Below, piece after piece: positions 55,101 to 64,000 of a DNA stretch of 64,000 nt. The notes under the pieces are model-generated. The model was not told the origin of the DNA. It saw only the letters and a list, made by a program, of their open reading frames with translations, and did not search any database. The stretch spans positions 61,480,841 through 61,544,840 of the forward strand of contig NC_088132.1 in assembly GCF_036370855.1 (NCBI RefSeq), read 5' to 3'. A program made the position numbers and the translations under genes. Position 1 is the first letter of the stretch. Each line of letters starts with the position of its first letter. The stretch comes from Dromaius novaehollandiae. Its lineage: Eukaryota; Chordata; Aves; Casuariiformes; Dromaiidae.

Positions 55101-57471
55101 AGAGAGTAATTCTGCATGATCTCTTTGGGGCAGCAAATAAAAAAAATAAGTTTTAAAGTTAGTTTGAAAGGGAAAGCTTAAGAATAACATTAGAGACTTT
55201 TCTCACATATATTTAAAATACATTTTTAAGAAGTGAACTGACTGCCTCTCCAAGTACATATGGTGCATTTAAAACAGAACAAAAACTTTATTCCCTTGAA
55301 GTGCAGGGTCAGATCAGTGTTTGGAGATAGAGTATTCAATTTTTGTAGCAGGCCTGCTGTGGAGTAAAAATGTTTAACGCTCATACATAATTTAATAATG
55401 CATTGAGAATCACAGCTTCAGTGGCCATATCGTTTTTATTAACCATTCCCTCCAGGCTGGGAAGTTTGGGGAGAGCGTGCCGCGGGAGGCAGTACGCTGG
55501 CCTGGTTCCTTGGAGGAGTCTTTCGTGGGCCCGTAGCTGAGTGCTAGCCTTGCTGGATCCGGAGACCCATCCAGCGGCGGCAGCTACCTGCACTTCTTCT
55601 GCTCAGCGTGTGTTCAGTGCAATGCTTACAGAGTCAAATTATTTTGGGGGAAAGATTGCACGTTTGTGTATTTTCAGTATCTATTAGCCTAATTACAAGA
55701 CATGGAAAAAAATTATGTTCAGTCACTTTAGAGGTCAATACAGTGTTTCTGACCCCAAATACCCTAAACTAAGTCTCTTGTTTAAATGCTTAAAAATAAT
55801 TTATGCAAGGTACCCCTCAAAGCAGACAGACATCCAAGTCCTCTGAAATTTATAGCCACAATTCAGTGAAGACTAGCAATATAGTAGAGATTTTAGAACA
55901 TTTTTCTAAGTCCTGTTGGGTCAGATTCAGCAAGTTTACAAGTTTACTTCGGAAATGAATGTCCGTGCAATGTATTAGAAGAGGAGATGCTGAGGAAGGG
56001 GCATATTTTGCTTGCAGTCACTTGAAGTTTTAAAAAATGTAGTCATTACTGAGTCTGTCTGCAGTTGTCACACTAGTATAGGCATGTAGCTCCTGCTTAT
56101 GAATGGTGTGAAGCAACATGCTTGAGCTAGCAAAAATGTCAAAATGGCTTAATGTGTTTCAACTTTCATTTGCCATAAGTGTTGCAAAAGACTGCTTGTG
56201 ACACTTAGGTTATGCCCTGAGGATGCCAAAGGATGATTTCTGTGAAATCCCTGGTACTTAAGAACTGTTGTATTCCTAAAATCAGAGAATGAAAGAGATT
56301 CTAAATCAGATAATGTGAGATGTATTCCCACCTTCTCTAGTTCTTTACTATGTGTATTTACAAACAGAAATGGCATACATAACATGAACTTACATGGAAA
56401 TATTTTTGGGAGCACTCAGGTAGCCAGACAACTGACTGTTTCAAATTTCTCCAGATTTGGCCAACAAGATACAAGTTTGATGACAAGAAAAGTGAAAAAA
56501 AAAAAAGACCTGTACAACTAGATATTTTTTAATTTCAGGTCTATAAGTATAAATTGTTTAAACATAATATCATATAAAATAATGGCTAATGCCATCAGCA
56601 CTTCTTATTATAAGAAAAACCAAAATTACTATTTTCAAAAATTATCATTAGGATTACAAATCTTTAAACTGTAGAAATTTAAAATTATTTATGAAATTAT
56701 CATTCTGAAAAGAACAAAGCTAACATCAGTTTCTTGTTATGAAAGCATCAGTGTGGATAATCTATCTTTAGCTAATATTGTCAAGATAACAGAGAAGGAG
56801 TGCAATAAATACATATACATTTGCCTTAACTTTGTTTTTTGTACAATAGAAAATTTGGCACAAAAACAAAGCCAAACAATGAATGAAAGATAAAAAGGAC
56901 CACAATCCTCAATATCAGGACAACAAATCCTCCTATAATCATGAATAAAATGAGCCAAGAAAAACTAAGTTAAAAAGCAGAAAAAATCTAAATAATGAAA
57001 AAATACTTTTCAGAACTAACAATTAAAAGGTCAGCTTTATGAGATTACTAATACGTCCCATTACAAATTTCATAAATGACTGTGCAGTAAAATTTTAGAA
57101 GAAATATACATAATAAATCCATACATGATTTATAGCAAGGTAAAGATTAAAAGGAAAACATGGCTATGAATAAAAGTAGAATAGGAACAGCTATGCAAAT
57201 GAATACACCATGTATTTCTGAGGAGCTGTAAGACAGAGTGACAGAATACAGCTCTAGCCAAGTGAATGCAAATGCATTTGCTGTCTGTAGATGTACTAGT
57301 GCTTTACTACTTAGAGCATGCAATGTTTGGCATACAGTGTTTTGGCTGACTGCTTGATGGATGCTTAGGAGAAATATGTGTTTTTGTGTTTTTGTATAAA
57401 ATGTCTAAATTGCAATCCTCTATGTATTCTGGAAACATATACTTAATTCAAAAAAAAAAAGTCTCATCATT

Positions 57472-57525
57472 TCAGAATCATAGAATAATGGATAGATACC
57501 AAAGCAAATAATCTTCATCCCCCTA
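57472..57525 (-). mobile_element. Possible CR1 3'-tail remnant
   Basis: The text cagaatcatagaataatgga matches the inverted CR1 terminal repeat, but the following sequence is only weakly similar to the element body. Confidence 0.4.
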
Positions 57526-58012
57526 CTCGATTTAGGAAGAATGCCTGGACTAAGAGACAGGCCTTCCCTTTATCTTCAGGAACATTTAAAAAGTCATATG
57601 TTTAATTTATAGAAGTGGAATAGATGATAAAATACATAGACATTATAGAGTCCAGCGTTGTTCTGTAGAGCCATGTGGTTTTGAGAAATAAAGTCCTATA
57701 CAAAATTTCTGGTTCAGTCTGTATGAGAAATGTTTTGCCACTATGCCTGTACTCTCTCCTAGGAGACAGGCAGCAGGTGCTCAGGTATGGAATAGCAAAT
57801 AGCATTACCTATACCAGGTAAAGGAATCTTGCCAGCAGATTACATGTACACATGTATACATTTTTTGTTGGAAAGATTATTTTTGTAACATTTCAGTGGT
57901 TCTGGACAAGTATTTTCAGATTTCAAAAGTAAATCAAGGATAATAAAATTTCACTGCTGTATCTAACATAAATGCAGCACAAGAATTATGCTATTACACG
58001 GAGCAAAGAAAG

Positions 58013-58100
58013 CTTCAAAGAAACTCTTAAAGAATTACTCAAACTCTCAGACTCTCAAAGAAACTCTCGAACAGTGCTCAAAGAAAACTCTCAGAGCTAG
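58013..58100. repeat. Irregular short repeat (ACTCTCAAAGAA-like)
   Basis: Several imperfect copies of AAAGAAACTCT and ACTCTCA follow one another without a fixed period. Confidence 0.7.
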
Positions 58101-60279
58101 TGACCTAAAGCAAATGTGGAAACTAAATCAGAGTGGACATAGAGGCTTAATCAATTTGTTGTAAGAAGACGGGAATACATCTCAAAATCAATAAAATCAT
58201 TGGAGGCAGCAGTACTTTGAAGCCTTTCGTGTGCCATGTGAATTTGTCATTTGTGAAAATGCCTTTACTGGCTTCTTTATGTGTCCACTCTTCTACCTGT
58301 AGTTGGTGATAACTATTCACTAGCTACAGGTTTGAAAGAGACATAGGAGCCCTACAAAACAAACTGGCTACAATTTCAGTTATTCTGTTGATGCATATTT
58401 CTGTTAAATGGTCAGAAAAGATACAGCATTGATTTTTTAAATTGTCATTATTGCTCTTAGAAATTAATGTTCTTTTGAAATGAACAGAAATAGATCGCAG
58501 CCTCTTAAGAGCTATCATCCAGAAATGTTACTGTGCAGATTCAATAACTTTTCACATTTAGATTATTTTAATAACCACATTTTCATATTTTTTTTTTAAA
58601 TGAGAGCTTAAATCACACAGAAAATGATGTGGTTTCCATATAAGTGTCATTACAGCGCACCACAAACACTGGCTTAATCTGCTTTTGGTACATGGCAAAT
58701 GCAGCATGGCTCATTTTTACATGAAAATGTAATATGGGTTGAATCAAATGATCAGTGATCTTTTATAAGGAAACTTGAGCTGTTATTCTGCCTTATAGGC
58801 TTTCTTAGCTTTGCTGCTGTGAGTAATTGCATTGAAATCATGCCATTTTCAAGGGAAATACATACTGCAAGTGTCTAAGTCCTACTTAGGAGGAGTCATC
58901 CATCTGCTTTCACATCTACTAAATTCATAGTTTTTTAATGTAAGGAATATAATTTTCAAGTCTTATTTTTTGGCAGCTTGGAACAGTTTATGTAACTTTC
59001 ATCAAAAACATATTTTTTGGTGTACTATTACTTGCTTATAAATACATGCAAATTACAAAAATGTATATTTGTTACTATGTCTTGTCAGTTTTCATTTCTG
59101 TTGCTTGTTGGTATTGCCAAAATTATTGTATCAATGGCTCATATGAAGAAGAAATACAAACAAAAGAAAAACATCCTCCAAGGGATCACAGGAGATTGTG
59201 TTACTTTAAGTCCCATAAAGTTATTTGTATTTGAAATTTCTTTGTTTGTCATCCAGCCTCTACGAAACAAAGGGTTGGCGGTAGGAGGAAGAGAGCAAGC
59301 AAAAGTAGCGGGAAGAGGGAAGATGAGTCTGTAATGGCCAGGGGCCTTGGCAGTACCCGCTGAAGAGTTATGCCAGTGATTTTCGCAACGCTTTGCACTG
59401 GCTTTCCTCTGCTCTTACTAGTGTTAACTCTCCTTGTACTAAAGCAAATATTAACTTGAGTCAGTGCAGGGTTAGGCTAGGCAGTATTTTAATGCAGACT
59501 GCTTTTGTAAACCCCACTCCAAAGCAGAAGAAACCTATTTGGAAGAGAAAGGGAATCTCCCCCGCCAAGTTCTTCCATTCATTCTTTCCACGGAGATAAT
59601 TTAACACAGAGCAACATATTATTCTAGCTAATTCTATTGTTCATCCTGATTTCTAAAGATCATCTGCACTGTAACTTTTAATACATAGGCAATAATTAAC
59701 TTAAAATACATGGTAACTTCTCATTTCACTATTCTTACATCCCTCATCTCTAATAAAAGTTATATTACTGAAAAATTAAGTCACGCTACAGATACTACCG
59801 GAATACCATACTTACTTAAATCTGAAATCATTCTGAATTAAATTGTTCCCTGATTACTTTCTATGGTGTGAATAGTTTTCCTGGAGAAAATGAGCACCGG
59901 TGTGGCCCAGCCGTTCTTCGTGAACACGAGACATGGAAGCACACGCATTCCACCACCAGCTTTTCCGTGCATAGCCGAAAAACCCTCAACTGTAACTCTC
60001 ATTGGGGGCTAACTTGCTGCAAGCATGTAAAGGGGAAAAATAACTTCATAATACGTAGATGAGAATACTGGAAACATGGTAATATGTATTTGTTAGGCTC
60101 ATGTCATTTATTCCACTGTGAGTCTGCATGGTAGTGGCTACGTTCCCTATACTGAGCAAGTATAATAATGAGATTACGAAGAGCAAAATATATGCATCGC
60201 CCCAGGGGCTTCTTTCCATTCTTTTTTCGTATTAGTCTGCCATTTAATAAAGCTTTTGATGTTAACAACGGAATTAAGC

Positions 60280-61000
60280 CAGCCAGTGTCGCCCCAGCGC
60301 TTGGCTCCCGGTACGTGCCCACGGGGCGGGCACCTGCCCTCAGCCCTCAGCCCTCAGCCCCCGCCTGCCGGGCGGCCACTGGGGGCCCAGGCACCCCGGC
60401 GCCATCTTGGCCGGGGGTTAGCGGCGGCGGGCGGCTGTGGCGCCCCACCTGTGTCGCAGCTGGGCTTGGACAGGCCCCAGGGCGGCCCCTGTGCGCCGAG
60501 GTCCTTGCACGCCGGCCCGGCCGGGCTGCCCCGGAGGCTCCGTGTCTGGGCCCCGGCAGGGAAGGGGCCGGGGGCAGCAGCAGTGGGCGGGGGCGCGGCC
60601 TGCGGCGGCCTCCTTCTCTCCCTCCCTGCCTGCGCGTAGGTGGGCTGGGCGCCGTTGTGCGGCCTCGGCCCAGCCCCGGCACTGCTCGGGGCGGGAAGGA
60701 CGACTGAAACGTGACTCCCTCCCTGCCTCCTAGGCGTGAGGGTCAAAGAAACGCCAGTTCGGAAAGCATCGCCCATAGCCCCCCTCCAGGTGTCGAGGAG
60801 GCTACGGTCCTCCACGTGGTTTACATCTGCGGCAGGAGGAGAGAGCGAGGCAGAGCATGGCGGCAGCTCTCGCGTTGGGCGTCCCTCTGCCGTCTGCTGG
60901 GCTTTGCGCTGTGCCCGGGGCGCTGGGACTGCTGGGCCCAGCCCCGCTGCTGGGGAAGGCTGCTGCCGGCCCGCTGCTGCCTTGGGGATTTCTATAAGTC
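60280..61000. promoter_or_regulatory. Second CpG island, probable promoter of an unidentified transcript
   Basis: A sharply bounded GC/CpG-rich block about 8.2 kb upstream of the RGS7BP start codon. It contains a GCCATCTT element at 60401-60408, which is the YY1 core on the minus strand and typical of promoters near start sites, and a palindromic E-box CCACGTGG at 60812-60819. On the plus strand there is a pyrimidine-rich acceptor-like site ending at 60733 and donor-like sites at about 60640 and 60788. None of the open frames resembles a protein I know. It may drive a long non-coding RNA, an upstream alternative 5' exon of RGS7BP, or a neighbouring gene. Confidence 0.6.
60337..60360. repeat. 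7-bp tandem repeat (CCCTCAG)
   Basis: Three full units plus a partial one at the upstream edge of the second CpG island. Confidence 0.9.
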
Positions 61001-63559
61001 ACGCTTGTTTTGGCTGTCTTGTCTCAGCTTTAGAAGGAATTGTTAGTTACGGCAGAGCTTGATCCATCAATGGCTGTTCAGGCTGTTGCTGTTTACTGGT
61101 ACGTTTGCAGAAGCACCACGTTCACTATATGTAGGGGTTTGGCAATTTTCACTCTTTTCACATTGTTTGCACTGGGGAGTTGGGTATTCAGGGGTTTTTA
61201 AAGTGCTTAAGTTTTTATAGTTTTGCCTGCTTGAGCTTTGTGTATTCAGTAGGACGTTGTCACAGATGTTTCTATGCTGGTTCATATATAAAACTTCACT
61301 GGTCAGATAAAGCCGTTTCAAATGGTACCTATTTCTGACAGGTTTCACGCTGCACTGGAGAAGAGCTTGGTATGCGGCGGTACACAGCGTGGGGGAACTT
61401 TGTGGGGGATAACGCTGAACGTTTTGCTTAGTACCTGCTCTTCTTTGGTTCAGGTCTCCCTCCCCTTCCTTCTGCCAGGACCCTAAAAAAGAAGTATGTG
61501 CTTTGTTTTGTGTTATGGTTCTGTTTTTAAATGTATAACCAGCTGAAAGTAATTCTATACATTTCAGTTGAAGTTGCTAATATCAGAAAAAAATGTGAAT
61601 TATCAGTCATAATTTTCAAAACTGCTGCAGATCCACAGGGTTGGTTTGTGCTGTGTGGTTTTTGTTTTGTTTTTTGTTTGAGGAAGGCAATTTAATTTTC
61701 AGACTCTCCCAGCAAACAAAAACTGAAGTTGTTTTAAATGAATGCTGGGCCCTTCTGAGAATTTGGCTGTTTGCGACGTGATGAACGTAAGGATAATAAT
61801 GGGAACCTTCATTTTTGCTCTCCTGACCTTTGAATGTTACATTTACTTTTTTTTTTTCAATTAAAATTATCTAGAAAAGGATTGAGGATGATGGTGCTTG
61901 CTGATGATGTTCCAAGGGGGTTCACTGAAAGCAGGAAGACTTTTGAGGAAACCTGGAACTGATTAAATCAGGGTATTAATGTGTTAGAATATGAAAATCA
62001 ACACAAAAAGCATGTGGTTTTCCATAAGAAAGCAAATGAAAAAAATTTTCTCTTGATATTTTAGGATGGAAGAATGGTGACTTTTTAGATGATATTGACC
62101 AGGATTTTCAGTTTTGTATTTTATTAATTGTGTGATTGTGCAAACTGTAGTGAGCTGATGATTGCTTTAATTTTCTCTCTTTTCACCTGTGCAGAAAGTC
62201 TGGTAATCCTCGCTGTGGTGCAGTGGTGTTGTGTTGCTGCCGTAGGCTTGTAGTTTTACCTTTTGAAAGTTGTTGGGTGGTTACTGTGGAGGTGGAAAGG
62301 TTCATAAATAAGAAAAGTCCTTATGACTGTGGTAGTTACTGTATTGCTTGGAAGCAGAGAAGCATCAGGCTGAGGGCTTTGACTGGCAACTTTTGTCTCT
62401 TCTAATTCTTCTTCCTTTCTGCTTCATAGACAGTAGAAACAAGAAGAAAAATGCTTTCTAATGATGCTAACTTGAGTTTTGTATGATAGTGAAGTGAAAT
62501 AAATTGTTTTTAAGATTCAAAAAAAAATTAAACATGATTATGAATTCTGAAGAGGAAAGGTTTGGGGAGACATATTCACCAAGACCAATGTTTCTGTCCA
62601 TATATTTCATACATCTAAAAAAAGCAAAGCAGCTTAAGTCTTAATGAATCTTAACTTGAGAAAAGGATAGAGCATGTGGGAGGATCTGCAGAAATTCAGA
62701 AAGACATGGTACATCCTTGTCTTGAAACATGTTTTAAAATCCTGCATCAAGCTGTTGTGCTGCCAATAAACAGCTATAGATTGGAGAATGTATGACTACT
62801 CTTCTGAAAACATAGGACTGAATTACAGTTTGAAACCAGCCACTTATGTCCTTGCCTTTAATGTTGTTTCATGAATTTGCATTTTCTTTCTTGCCTTTTC
62901 TTGTTTCTGTTCTTTTTAGCTTTTTCTTTTTCTTCTTTGCATTAATTCCTTCATGGTTTATGTCCTATATTTTTAAACTGGTACATTTTCATCTTCCATT
63001 TGTTCTGTTCTGATGTTACCCATCTACTCTGCATGTCTTATTTTTTCCAGTCTCATTTCTCACTCATTTCTCTATTGCCACATTCCCATCTTTTTTTTTT
63101 CTGTATGATCAAAGAACAGTTTATTGATTTGTGTTCTGTTCTTCTAAATGACAAGTTGAATTGTAGTTTTGAAGTTAGCATGTTAGATGACCAAATATGA
63201 GCAAAATTCAAAACTTTCCCAGGATTAATTAGGTATAACAATGGAACACCTTCCTAAAGAACTCGTGTTCAGACTATAATGTGAGAGGAAGGTTTATTAT
63301 ACTTATAAAATTAGATCCAACTTCATAAGCAGGCATGAACTGCATCCTACATGGCAGACTTAGAGAGCCAGATCTCTAGTCCTGCCTTTGTTGTCCAGGA
63401 GTAACCACAGGTGACTGAGCAAATCATATTCCATATATATAGTGTACATTCCACAGATGTACTATGGTTTAGTGTATACCTCTGAGCTGTTTCTTGCCCT
63501 TCTCACTGGGGTGTGCAAAATTGTTTGAACAAGCATCCCAAGGAATAATCAGTGGGATA
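61001..63559. other. Gene-poor region beyond the second CpG island
   Basis: AT-rich DNA with T-runs (for example about 61847-61857 and 63089-63100). No exon, RNA gene or clear repeat was recognised. RNF180, expected upstream of RGS7BP by mammalian gene order, is not visible. Confidence 0.6.
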
Positions 63560-64000
63560 CTCTTAATATGGAATATTGAATGGAGTTCAGCAGAGTCTGG
63601 CTCTGTTCTGTGTTTTCTGTAATCACTCAGATGACGTTACTGGGAAAATGATTATTAAAGTAGCAGATGATGTGAATCTGGAAGGGATTGCTGCTGGAAT
63701 TTAGATAAATGAGAATTCATTGTGATCCTGGCAAACCGAGAATATCATCCAAACCGAGAATATCATCTTTAAAAATGTTATGAAGTTGTATAACGAAATG
63801 TGTGAGATACTGTACTTTGGCAGAAGTAATCCGCCGTATAAATGGAAGATTGGGGTAGATAAAATTCTGCAGAACAGGATCTGGGTTATTTGCTGTTGAG
63901 CGGAACATGAAGCTGTTATGAAAAAAAACCAACCACCCTGTCATACTAGGAGGTATAGTTAGTGATATAACTAGCCAGACACATGAAATAATCTTTCCAC
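63560..64000 (+). mobile_element. Ancient CR1/L3-like LINE fragment running to the window end
   Basis: It contains degraded ORF2-end text: agtagcagatgatgtgaatc, a tgtgagatactgtactttgg segment, and a gaacaggatctgggttattt segment. These correspond in order to the 'drug-like' conserved 3' part of CR1/L3 ORF2. Element sense is plus. The frame is broken. An 18-bp duplication sits inside it at 63732-63767. Confidence 0.65.
63732..63767. repeat. 18-bp perfect direct duplication
   Basis: Two identical adjacent 18-bp units (caaaccgagaatatcatc) inside the old CR1/L3-like fragment. Confidence 0.97.

Larger units (their letters stand above)
53116..60270. other. Gene-poor region upstream of RGS7BP
   Basis: AT-rich DNA between the two CpG islands. 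A small CpG-bearing patch lies at about 55450-55610, a likely CR1 remnant at 57472-57525, and an irregular repeat of CTCAAAGAAA-like units at about 58013-58100. No coding exon was recognised on either strand. Confidence 0.7.

Noticed and set aside
60168..61062. Open frames of 66-179 codons in the second CpG island
   Set aside because: Same compositional artefact; no familiar motif, and several strands and frames are open at once.
53116..64000. Search for RNF180 exons, the expected upstream neighbour
   Set aside because: No RING-domain cysteine pattern or other RNF180-like peptide was seen on either strand.

Overview
The window is vertebrate nuclear DNA, almost certainly from a bird. It is AT-rich and intron-rich, with two sharp CpG islands. 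It carries several 5'-truncated CR1 LINE copies ending in the avian-type tail, an inverted run of ATTCTGTG-like units next to the 'ggttggaaggg' motif (21294-21550, 39409-40001, 44235-44920). There are no bacterial, organellar or CRISPR features.

One protein-coding gene is clearly present: RGS7BP (R7BP, regulator of G-protein signalling 7-binding protein), on the minus strand. All six coding exons can be read with GT-AG borders and matching phases: exon 1 51902-52060, exon 2 49000-49166, exon 3 23375-23505, exon 4 13458-13605, exon 5 12005-12075, exon 6 9319-9410. They total 768 nt, encoding 255 residues plus a stop. The product tethers R7-family RGS-Gbeta5 complexes to membranes through a basic, di-cysteine C-terminal tail.

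Layout by position: 1-8.4 kb is downstream intergenic DNA with simple repeats and an old LINE fragment. About 8.4-9.3 kb is the probable 3' UTR. 9.3-52.1 kb is the gene, with introns of about 2.6, 1.4, 9.8, 25.5 and 2.7 kb counted from the 3' end. About 51.4-53.1 kb is the promoter CpG island. 53.1-60.3 kb is gene-poor upstream DNA. About 60.28-61.0 kb is a second CpG island with no recognised gene. 61-64 kb is gene-poor and ends in an old CR1/L3-like fragment. In human the same-strand upstream neighbour is RNF180 and the downstream one SHISAL2B; I recognise neither here. The human 5q12 region corresponds largely to the avian Z chromosome, so a Z location is likely, but this is inference.

No convincing undescribed system was found. 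The observations most worth testing are a TG repeat close to the acceptor of the exon encoding the membrane anchor, an overlapping upstream ORF 10 nt before the start codon, three phase-checked candidate alternative exons, and the orphan CpG island.
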